Source: Zopfochytrium polystomum
Lineage: Eukaryota > Chytridiomycota > Chytridiomycetes > Chytridiales > Chytridiaceae
Direction of reading: 5' to 3'
Assembly: GCA_025765615.1 (NCBI GenBank)
Contig: JAIVFJ010000131.1
Location: 78,501 to 142,500 of the forward strand
Length of the DNA stretch: 64,000 nt
Numbering within the stretch: the first letter of the stretch is position 1; each line of letters opens with the position of its first letter. The notes under the pieces were generated by a model. It saw nothing but the letters and a program-made list of their open reading frames with translations. It did not search any database and was not told where the DNA came from. Below are positions 22,627-32,454 of this stretch, in pieces. The translations under genes were made by a program, and so were the position numbers.

Positions 22627-23556
22627 AGAGAGAGAGAGAGGGAGATAATGACAGAACGCGCAGCACGGAGCCGTCGGAGCGGAGTTTGTATTTGTCGGAG
22701 CAAAGCAGTGTCTTCTACTTTCTTTCATTTTCCTGTTAACTGTTTTGTTTTTTGTTTTTTTTTCCCTTCATTTGAACATCCTTCGACGTTTTTTCTTGGG
22801 ATGCTTCGCCGTGAAAGTGCTTGAAAGCGAGTGGGTGGTTGGTGGTGGGAGCAGTGGAGCGGGAGGGGGCCCCAGCGCGCCGTCTGCGCTTCGCATGCTT
22901 TCAAGGACGGGGAAAGCAGGAATGCAATGGGACCGAAAGTAATCCCACACATGATGATGTGTTTTGGATGGGCTGTGACTCAATCGATCTCACCGTTGCG
23001 CTGTAACGCGCAACTGCCACTCCCTCTTCACTCATGAGTAGTAGGCTTGATTATGCTCATCAAGTCGAAGACTTGGTGGGGCATTCAATGTAAGACGTAC
23101 TCGTTCGCGGTGCAGTGGATCGGCAGTCCCTCCGACAGACTTTACGCACACACATGTGCACGCACACAACCTTCCTAGCTCCGCTCTGATTACGCTTTCG
23201 CACGCGCACGTGAGGGCAGCGGAGGTAGGTAGGTGGGGGTGTCGTGATGTCTTGCTTCCCTTCCAGCGGCGTGCGCTTGTGTGAGGGAGTTTGCGGCGCT
23301 TTGTGGGATTGTTTGAGTTTGCGGTCTTTCAATGATGCGGCGAAAGTGTGACGAGAGAGAGGGAGACAGAGAGACAGAGAGATTGAGAGACAGAGCGAGC
23401 TCGACGGTGGAATGAGTCGTCCCTTTTCTTTTTTGTTTTGGTTTAGTGAGTGAATGAATGGTTCAGACAAGATTCTGTCGCTGATCGCAGGAGATTGACG
23501 ACTGACTGAACGAACGACGGCCCTTCTTCGTTTCTTCGTCGACGCCGCTGTCGTCG
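21991..23556. other. Intergenic between the divergent coiled-coil gene and CNNM
   Basis: About 1.5 kb with a GA microsatellite at about 22561-22622 (interrupted GA on both sides) and no convincing coding frame on either strand. Open frames here are Leu/Ser or Pro/Ser shadows of repeats. Confidence 0.6.
22547..22643. repeat. (GA)n microsatellite
   Basis: A GA run with a few interruptions. Confidence 0.9.
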
Positions 23557-24426
23557 ATGTTGTCGTCCTCAAGAAGGACGCCGCCGCCGCCGCAGCAGCA
23601 GGGCCTCGCACCTAATCATCCTCCTCCTCCTCCTCCAACCTCCGCCGTCGCCGCCTTCTCCAAATCGGAAACAGCCTCCACCACTCGATCACCACCACCA
23701 CCAGTACCTCCCCGCCGCCGCCGCCATCGCGAGTGCGGCGCCCCACCCTTCCCACACACGGCCTCGTCGAGCCTCCGCCGCTCGCTCGTCACCGTCGCCG
23801 CGCTCTTGATCTGCTCTGCAGTCTCCTTCTACGTGGGCCGGCTGACCTCGGCGGCCAACTCTCTCCACCTCTCCCCGACTGCTCTTCGCTCCCCGATCTC
23901 GTCGTCCGCGGCGCTACCGAGGTTGTACCCGCCATCCTCCCCATTGTCGTCGTCGTCATGGCGCGAGTTCCCGGACTGTGACCTTGAGTGTTCGTGCAGC
24001 TGTACGAACCAAGAGCACCGGCAGCAGCAGGAGCAGGGCAATGGGCAGCCGGCTTCCGCCACAACAACAGATCTCCTCTCGGGGCCGGATTTGGACAATC
24101 TTGGGTGGAATCCTGAGCCGGCGGCGGACGCGAGCAGCACCAGGAGCAGCAGTAGCACCAGCGAAGTCAGCAATGGATCGAGATGGTGGTTCCCGCTGCG
24201 GTCCAGGAGCAAGGGCGGCAAGAAGCCGCCGCCCATCCCGCTGGATCCCATAGAGTACTGGACCGTCATCGGATGCATAGTAGTGTTGGTCCTCTTTGGC
24301 GGCATGTTTGCCGGCCTCACCATCGGCCTCATGTCTATAGGTGATATGCCAGCCCCCCACGCGCGCGACGCTTCCGTCCGTTCTCTCTCCCTCACTCCCT
24401 CGCTCACACACACACACACACACACA

Positions 24427-24462
<36 letters not shown>

Positions 24463-27169
24463 TCCTTACCATTTTGGCGCGCGGCTGTGCGGCGGCGCGT
24501 GCTTCTCGAAACCCGCTATAGGGGGAAAAAAATTTCTCCCTGCCGCGCACACGCCTCCCTCGCTTTGTCTGACACAAACCTTAACCCTCTCGAACGCGCC
24601 TCGTCGCTCCTCGCTCCGTCGTCGTCGTCTTTCCTCTTCCAATTACAACTCCAACCACCTGCGCCGCCTGACTGCTACTGTCCTCGTCGCACTGCAGATG
24701 AAACCAACCTCTCAATTCTCAAAAGATCCGGGAACCCAACCGACAAAATGTACGCTGAGCGTATCGAGCCAATCAGAAAAGACGCGCACCTGCTCCTCGT
24801 CACGCTTCTGCTGGCAAACACGGTTGTGAACGAGACCCTCCCGGTCTTGTTTCACGAGGTCCAGCTCGACGGCTACCAGGCTGTCCTTTGTTCCACCGTC
24901 CTCGTCCTCATCTTTGGAGAGTAAGTTTTTGAAAGGAAAAGGCGGCGTCTTTCTCTCTCGGCGGAAAAGCCAGACTCTACTTTTTCTGATCAGTTTGCAT
25001 CAGAATCATCCCTCAGGCGGTCTGCGCGCGGTATGGATTGCAAGTCGGGGCAATGTTCGCGTGGCCGGTTCGGATCCTCATCTGGATCGAGTTTATTATT
25101 GCGTACCCCGTTGCAAAGCTGTTGGATTACATCCTCGGGCACAAAGATGGCATGATTTACAGAAGAGCAGGTGAGGGTTGTCAATTTGCGGTGGCCTTGT
25201 CGTCGCTTACGAAATGGCTCACTTTGCTCACTCTTCAAACTTCTTTGTTTGTAGAGTTGAAAGAGCTCATTGCGATGCACGACGAAGGCAACCAAGGTCC
25301 TTTGAGTCAGGAAGAGGTTTCAATCCTTCGGGCTGTTCTTGAATTGCGCGACAAGACAGTCCTGGACGTTATGACCAAGTTTGAAGACGTGGTAATGCTT
25401 CCAATGGACGCCAAGCTGGATCGTCAAACCATCGGCAAGGTATCGTGAAACGTTGTCTCCTCCAGCTTTTTTTTTGCCTGATGCCGCAATTAGCTCATCG
25501 AAGCCGGCCATTCGCGGGTTCCTGTATACAACAACGCACGGGAGAACGTGATTGGAGTTTTGCTTGTTAAGCAGTTGGTGCTTTTGGACCCCGACGATGC
25601 CACTCCCCTTGCCGATATTCCCATTGGTCGGCTCCCACGGATCAAGTCGGACACACCCCTGTTTGAAATTCTGCATAATTTTGAGGAAGGCGGGAGTAAG
25701 TTGTTTAACATTTAGCCCTCGATTTGCCAGGGCCGTGTCTTAAAACCCACAATGCACAGGTCATATGGCTGTTGTCGTTGATGAGCTCCCAATCGAATCG
25801 ACCATTGCGGAATCAGCAGCAATGGTTACAGCCTCTCCACTGTGGATTGCGACCCTCGCCGGAGACATCGCAAAAACGTTATGTACCCCTGGGTATAGTG
25901 ACGCTTGAAGACGTCATTGAGGAGATGATTGGACAGGAGATTATTGATGAGACGGATGTGTACGTGGACGTTGGGGCGCGCATCCGTGTTGGACGAGCGT
26001 TCCACGAGATTGAGCGCAAGCTGGCGGCGAAGACGGCGGGCGGTCATGTGCAGATTGACGTATCTCCGGCCCTTCCTCCCTCTTTCTTGAAACCTCCGAC
26101 GCCAAAGGCGCTAGGTCCGACGATCATAACCACAGGACAGCTGAAGCGGATGTCGCAAAACAGCGGGGCTGCCGCCGCCGCGCAGCGCAGCATGTCTGGA
26201 CCGCGATCAGCGTCGTTTCTGGATGATGTTCCGGAAAACACCCCCCTCCTGCCGCCCCCCGCGCGACCGCTTCTCTCCGCCGCGAGCCGCAGCCCTTCAA
26301 CCGAGTCGGTTGTCTCGCCCTACCCGCTGGCGAGCCCTGCAACCCCATTCAGCTTTTACGGCGCGCTCCTCGAGGAGCAGGTCCCCACACCTGGAGCAGC
26401 GGCACATGCTGCGTCGGGTGCGTCCTCTCCAAAGGCATCGCACGCCGTCGTTTCAAAGCAGCTGCTGCTGTCGCCGACCTCGAAACCGTGCGGTGCGCCC
26501 GTCGTCATCCCCCTTGCGGCTCCAGGCGCTTTGGCAGCGGGGGCGGCCTCTTCCGCAGTGACGACGAACCCCGCAGCAGTGGCGCCGTCGTCGTCGACGG
26601 CAACCACGACTGCGACAGCGCCAGGGGCGCCCGCCGCAATCCCAAGCAGCGCCGCCGCGACCCCAAAGAACCGCGGACACCGGCGCAAAACGCTACTCCT
26701 GCCAGCATCGCAGCTGGTCGAAGAGGCGGCCCTCCTCCACGTCGTGATCCCCACGCATTCGCATTCGCATTCGCACGCTACGCACAAGCTGTCGGGGGGC
26801 AGTGCGACCCGTGGCGGCGGCGGCTTCGGCGCAGGCGGCGCAGGCGGCGGGGGGGAGCCCGACGACTCGGCCAACTCGGCGAACGCCGAAGCCGTGCCGC
26901 ACCCGACCGCCGTGGGGCTGGGCATTGGCGGCGGCGGCGGCGGCGGACGCGTTCCGAAGCGGAGGAGCCTTCACTTTGCAAAGCAGACGTCCGCGTCGTC
27001 CTTGGGCTCGGCGGGGGCGGCGGCGGCTTCTGGGGACGACGACGAGGAGTGGGTGGAGGACGAACCGGCGGTCGAAGCGGCGGCGGCCGTGTCGGCGGCA
27101 CACTTGGCCGGCGGCGACGTTGGTCGGGCTCGAGCGCTTTCAGCGGGGACGAGAGACGGGAGGCGATGA
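23557..27169 (+). CDS. CNNM/Mam3-type transporter (DUF21 plus CBS pair), frame broken at one A run
   Basis: CNNM proteins are membrane Mg2+ transport or regulatory proteins; yeast Mam3 affects metal tolerance at the vacuole. Exons join in phase: 23557-24340, 24698-24920, 25004-25170, 25255-25439, 25494-25695 and 25760 onward. The first 240 residues are Pro/Ser-rich with one hydrophobic segment. The DUF21 membrane domain follows (GGMFAGLTIGLMSID, then ANTVVNETLPVL and FGEIIPQAVCARYG). The CBS pair includes RVPVYNNARENVIGVLLVKQL, MAVVVDE and PLGIVTLEDVIEEMIGQEI. Between MAVVVDE and PLGIVTLEDVIEE the frame changes at A5 (25872-25876); one base fewer restores it. The C-terminus is a long Ala/Gly/Pro-rich tail ending at 27169. 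A CA plus CT microsatellite lies in intron 1. Confidence 0.85.
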
Positions 27170-27305
27170 TTGTGGGGTGCTGGGTATGTTATTCCTTTTT
27201 TTTTCCTCCCCACGTTTTCAAGATTGGTTCCTCGATCTTTTCTTTTACCTTGCTGTTATTTTTTTCTTTTCGTTTGTTCCCGTTTCTGATCGCGCGCGCG
27301 CGCGC

Positions 27306-27353
<48 letters not shown>

Positions 27354-27565
27354 CTCGCCGGCCCTTCTTTTTCGTTTCGGGTGGAGGTGGTAGGTTACTT
27401 CTGTCCTCTCTGTTTTTATATGGAGGGGGAGGTTGCGCTTGTGCGTTCGGGCGTCGGGCATTTTTAACCTTAAAGCAAAAACGGAAAGTGAGAGAGAAAG
27501 AGGGGCAGTGGGCGAGAATTATTCGCCGAACACAGCGGGATTCGACCTGAGGTGGATGCGTAGAA
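27170..27565. other. Intergenic with GT microsatellite
   Basis: The stretch runs from the CNNM stop to LZTFL1. A GC/GT run lies at about 27292-27351. Nothing else is recognised; it must hold the CNNM terminator and LZTFL1 promoter. Confidence 0.6.
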
Positions 27566-28893
27566 ATGACCACCAGACACGAGCGAGCGGGCTTTGAAAA
27601 AAACAATTGGAAAACCAACAAAAAACAAAACAAAAAACAACAAAAAGCGGGGCGATCACCGATGAACCCGCCGCCGTCATCGTCGTCGTCGCTGTCGCCG
27701 TCGGCCGCCGCCGCCGCCGCCGCCTCGATGCTCCTCCTCTCTCCGACGACCACGTCCACCACCACCACCACCACCAGCAGCAGCTCCAGCACTTCCCCGC
27801 CGTCGGCCGCCGCGACCGAGCAAGTGACCTCCTTCCTCCGCTTCCTCCGTCACCAACGCCACCAATCGCAGCGCGAGCTGACCCTCGCCCTCGCCGACGC
27901 GACTCGCGGGCACCGCTTACCCCCCCCCATCCTCCTCCTCCTCCACCTCGTCCTCCTCCTCCTCCGCAACAACCGTCTACACCTCGGACGAAGTCTCGGC
28001 GCTAACGGCATCGCTGCGCGCGGCCGCGAGCGCGGCGCTCGACGCGGAGCTGGCGACGCACGCGCGCATGGCGGCGGTGGTCGTCGCGCAGTATGTGGGC
28101 GCGGCGGAGCGGCTGGGGTGCGTGGTGAGGGCAAGGTTTGCCGAGATGGAGAACGGGTGAGAGGAGAATGGACCCTTTTTTTTTTCTTTTTTTTCTTTTT
28201 TTTTGCTTTTGGTGTGGATGATTATTAACAAGGGAGCAAACTACCCACCCGCCCGCGCGCCCGACCTAAAAAAAAAAAAAAAAAAGGGAGCTGCTCGAGG
28301 CCGCGCGGAGACTGGAGGAAGAGGGGGAGGAGGGGAACGGCGCGGGCGGTGGTGGCAGCGGTCGGTCGGCGGATGAGGAGGGGCAGGCGGCGGCGGAGGA
28401 GAAGCAGCAGCGGCAGCAGCAGCGGTCGCCGCTGGGTTGGGAGGAGCCGCCGGCGCGCAAGGTGAGAGCGAGGGAGTTTTGGGGGGTTTTTTTAGGGTTT
28501 TTTTTGGTTGCTTTCGCGGGTTGCTTGGTTGCTTGCGTTAGTGCTTCTCTTAATTTTATTTTATTTTATTTTATTTTGAATTTCGGCCCTCAACGTTTCC
28601 CCCCTCACAGAAACCCATCGGCGCGGTAGCGATGTTTTTTGTCCCCCCCCCCCCTTCCCTCCCAAATCTAACGACCAACGGGCCAAACCACAAAACTCAC
28701 CCCCCGCCCGGTTTCGTCCTTTTTCTCGTTCCCCCCCCTTGTCATCCCCCTCGCCCCCCATTCTTCTTTGCCGATGGACGCGGGGCACGAAAAAGCTCCC
28801 CAGCCTCGGTGGAAGCGCAACAATGGGCACCACTGCCGCGGCATTAGGAGGCGGCACGCTGCCTCAAAAGGTTTGGTGAGTTTTTTCTTTACT

Positions 28894-28937
<44 letters not shown>

Positions 28938-29052
28938 GGGTTGATCCGTCGCTCGCTCGCTCGCGCTGGCCGCAGGCTGGGGCGTCTGTGGCACTGTGTT
29001 TTCTCGTGTAAAAGGGTAAAACACACAATGTCTTCCCCTCAAAAAACAAAAC

Positions 29053-29098
<46 letters not shown>

Positions 29099-29214
29099 AC
29101 CCGTACACGCTCGAGCTCGAGGTGCGCGTGCAGGAGCTGCAGCGCGAGCGCGACCGCCTGGCCGAAAAGACGCTGCGGATGGAGGCGGTGAGTGGCAGGG
29201 GCACATCCCCAAAC

Positions 29215-29245
<31 letters not shown>

Positions 29246-29618
29246 TAACCCCGCACCAACTATTTTTTTGAATTAATGATTTCTCAATGCAGGAGCTGAA
29301 AGCGCGCATCGACCGGTCGGGGCCGGTCCAAAACTTTCTCAAGATGATGGAGCGCAAGGACGCGCTGCTGCGCGACTACCGGGCCAGGCTCGGCCAGTTG
29401 AGTGACTTGAGTCTCGCGCCGGGTTGGAGGACAGAGAGAGAGAGAGAGAGAGAGAGATTGTGTGTGTGTGGGTTGCGTGTTCGAGTGCGCGCGCGTGTGT
29501 GAGTGTGTGTGTCTGTGCTGTGCGCGTCTGTGCCACCAACTCCTGCGATCCTTTTTTCCGTCCCCCCGAAAGGTTCGACAAATCGGTGCTGGACGAGCCT
29601 GCGTCCGAAGCGGCGTGA
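27566..29618 (+). CDS. LZTFL1: Leucine zipper transcription factor-like protein 1 (BBSome regulator)
   Basis: In animals LZTFL1 binds the BBSome and controls its entry into cilia. Exons fit in phase: start to 28156, 28287-28461, 28611-28625, 28796-28870, 29098-29187, 29293-29396 and 29573-29618. Two ATGs are possible, 27566 and 27662; the second gives a start closer to the family. Family marks are the N-terminal helix (EQVTSFLRFLRHQR), VYTSDEVSALTASL, EMENGELLEAARRLEEE, ARKKPIGA, the coiled coil (VQELQRERDRLAEK) and the C-terminal VQNFLKMMERKDALLRDYRARL. The coiled coil is shorter than in animals. The frame changes at C9 (27920-27928), where one base fewer links the two parts. The third exon is only 15 nt. 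An intron holds a 43-base G run. Confidence 0.8.
28894..28936. repeat. Poly-G tract of about 43 bases
   Basis: An uninterrupted G run in the LZTFL1 intron 28871-29097, on the transcribed (sense) strand. Confidence 0.95.
29058..29096. repeat. (CA)n microsatellite at an LZTFL1 acceptor
   Basis: The CA run ends in the CAG acceptor just before the exon at 29098, so it replaces the usual pyrimidine tract. Confidence 0.9.
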
Positions 29619-29707
29619 CAAGGAAAGGAGTAGAACTGGAAAACAAGGAGAAAAAAAAAGGAAAAAAGGAAAAAAAGGGAAAAAAAGAAAAGACACAAAT
29701 CACACAG

Positions 29708-29990
29708 ATGGACAAGGCAGCGTCGAACCATGCCTTTGTCGTCAAGGCGCTGCGGGAGGGCGTGCGGGTCGACGGGCGCACGCCGTACCAGTTCCGCGCA
29801 GTCAAGATCGCGCTTGGCCCAGAGGCGTCGGGCCGATCCGAGGTGCAGCTGGGCAGGACGAGGTGAGCGTGAGAGCAGAGAGTGTTGTTGTGCGAGAGCG
29901 TGTGTGTGAGAGAGAAGCGTGAGGGTAGAGTAGAGTAGAGTAGAGTAGAGTAGTGTAGTGTAGAGTAGTGTAGAGTAGTGTAGAGGAGTG

Positions 29991-30056
<66 letters not shown>

Positions 30057-31361
30057 GGCGGCTTTCGCTGCAGCTGCACCCGTTTCTTTCTTTCTTTTAT
30101 TCCCCTTTTTTTGTGGAACGCGCTGACGCTTGTCAAACTCTCCCCCCCAAACAAACAAACAAACAAAACGACCAACAATGCACAACAAAGAGTCCTCGCC
30201 AACGTATCGGCCGAAATCGTCAGACCCAATGCCTCCAACCCGTCAGAGGGCTTCCTCGCATTCAACACGTCCTTCTCCCCAATGGCATCGCCCGCCTTTG
30301 AGCCCGGCAAGTGAGTGCGGTGTCGCTCACCTTTTTTTTATTTATTTCTTTTTCTTCTTTCCTTCAGTTCATGCGACTCTCCTCGGTCGCCTGCTTTTCG
30401 TTGATCACAACCCACCCACTGCCTTGCCCCCAACCCCACCACCACTCTCTCAAACAAAAGACTCTCAGAGGAGGAAGTCCTCGTCAGCCGGCTCCTGGAG
30501 AAGGCGCTGCGGCGCAGCCGCGCGGTCGACACGGAGGGTCTGTGCATCGTCGCGGGCGAAAAGGTGTGGTCGATCCGCATCGACGTGCACGTGCTCGACG
30601 ACGGGGGCAACGTCGTCGACTGCGCGTGCGTCGCCGCCGTCTCGGCTTTGATGCACTTTAAGCGGCCGGACGTGGACGTGGACGGCGATGAAGTTCGGGT
30701 GGTGAGTAGCGAGAAAGGGGAGGGGAGCATGTGTGTGTGCGTGTCCGTTCATGTTGGGGCAGAGAGAGAGCGCGCGCGCGTCGAAACACAGCTAATACAT
30801 TTCCCCGTTTCCATAGTTTTCCGCAGATGAAAAAGCGCCAATCCCCCTAAGCGTACACCACATTCCAATTTGCATATCATTTGGGTTTTTCGACGGCGGG
30901 TGAGTGTTTGGCCACGCACATATCGAAACGGACGTACCCAAACCAAAAAAAAAAAACAAAAAAAAAACAAAAAAACTAGAGACCGCCTGGTGGTTGACCC
31001 GAGCCACGAGGAGGAGCTCTGCCAGGACGGAGACATGACGATTGTGGTCAACACGCACCGGGAAGTGTGCGCGTTGTCCAAGGCGGGCGGCGCGCCGCTG
31101 GGCATGAGTCAGATTGTTCGCTGCGCAGAGGTCGCGGCCGTCAAAGCGTCGGAGATGACGGAGATGATTCGAAACGCATTGTCGCAGGTCAGTAAAGTGA
31201 GCGGCCCGGTGTTGGTGTTCTTCTATCGTTGCCCCCTTTTTTCACTTCTATCCCCAGACAACCTGCGTCGGTTGTTTTTTTTTTTGTTTTTTTTTTTTTT
31301 TATGGCCGGGAATGCACTTTGCTTTGTTGCACTCACCTGCATCTCACCCTGCCTCGTTTGC

Positions 31362-31399
<38 letters not shown>

Positions 31400-31578
31400 C
31401 GGCTCTTCCTGCTTGTTGTCCCCTCCCTCCTCGCCTCTGCCCTTGTGCCTTGCACGCCCCTCGGTCCCTCGATGGCGCGTCGCCCGCGCACACACAGGCA
31501 AACTCGTCGTCTTCGACAGCGTTGGCGTTGGCGTCTTCGTCGACGAGGCAAAAGGGCGCCAAAAAGAAGTCTACATAA
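29708..31578 (+). CDS. RRP45: Exosome complex core subunit RRP45 (EXOSC9)
   Basis: RRP45 is a catalytically inactive RNase PH-like subunit of the exosome ring that processes and degrades RNA in nucleus and cytoplasm. Six exons join in phase: 29708-29862, 30191-30310, 30461-30701, 30817-30899, 30980-31187 and 31498-31578, giving about 295 residues. Visible marks are RVDGR at residues 20-24, QLGRTRVLANVSAEIVRP, SPMASPAFEPGK, DTEGLCIVAGEKVWSIRIDVH, LMHFKRPDVDVDGDEVRV, IPLSVHHIPICISFGFF and VVDPSHEEE. The C-terminus is short and Ser/Lys-rich, like the yeast protein. It begins 89 bp after the LZTFL1 stop. Introns contain GA and TAGAG repeats (about 29929-30053). Confidence 0.95.
29929..30053. repeat. 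TAGAG-type and (GA)n repeats in an RRP45 intron
   Basis: A run of GTAGA units passes directly into a pure GA tract (29999-30053) inside the first intron. Confidence 0.85.
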
Positions 31579-32454
31579 TAGATTTGGGGGTTACCACGGG
31601 AAAACAAACCGAACAAACAAACCAAACAAAAAAAAACAAAAGATCCACCACGGGAAAGATTTGTATTATTATTTAGACAGACCTGAAGAACGAACCAACC
31701 TGACAGACAGATACGCAGACAAACAGCAAGACAGACAGACGGACGGGCAGACAGACAGGCAGACAGACAGACAGAAGATGGACTGAGATGGCATTTTCTG
31801 AAGCCAAACAAACGGGGCGGGCCATTACACACACACACACATTCGCTCACAGCCGCAGAAACACGCACACTCACGGGCGTCGTCGTCGTCGTCGTCAGCG
31901 GTCTTTGGCAAGCGCGGGATGGTAAAGCGGCCGAACCTGCACCCGGCGGCGCCGGCGGAGTCGAATTCCGCCCGCCCCGCCCCGCCCTCCCGCCTTCTTA
32001 CTCCCTTCTCCCCCAACACCTCCTTACCTCACCCCCCCTCTCCATCACCCGCGAGCGGATCCCTCCCTCCTCGGCTGTCGGACCATGCTGATATGTTCCC
32101 CCTGCCTCCCCCCCATCACACCACCTCCCGACGATGACTAGTCGTCATCTGTCGCATCGAGGGGCGGGATTCTGAGGACAGTGCGATCAAGGCCCGCGGG
32201 GGCCGTGCGCTCTCTTCCGCCGCACTGCCCTTCCATTCGTGCCTGCCTAGACGCGTTGGAGCGATCAATCGCCCCCGTGGTTGGTTGGGGGCTTGCGAGG
32301 TTCCGCAACATGACGGAGCCCCCACAACCCCCACCTTTGTGTCTCACGTGCGCCCTCCCTCTTCCTTTCCATCTTGCTGTCGCTTGCCCCCCCTGCCCCT
32401 CCTTCTTTCCGATCGCTGGCTGATCACCGCTTCTACCCCTCCGCTAAACTGCAG
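31579..32454. other. Between RRP45 and the first secure Furry/Tao3 exon
   Basis: The stretch includes a GACAGACAGACA run at about 31705-31775 and CA and GTC repeats near 31829-31890. The gene family predicts further 5' exons of the Furry-like gene here. Candidates are an ATG frame at 31919-32137 (Pro/Ser-rich) and a frame at about 32140-32330, but I cannot join them in phase to the exon at 32455 with confidence. Confidence 0.5.

Noticed and set aside
28130..28286. T and A runs near 28170 and 28268 as polyadenylation or gene ends
   Set aside because: They lie in an LZTFL1 intron whose flanking exons join in phase.
30001..30310. Long open frames of Leu/Ser, Cys/Val or Arg/Glu repeats across microsatellites
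   Set aside because: They arise from GA, CT, GT or CA runs read in any frame and have no start, splice or domain support.
31919..32137. First exon of the Furry-like gene
   Set aside because: The frame starts with ATG and is Pro/Ser-rich, but no splice donor joins it in phase to 32455 with confidence.
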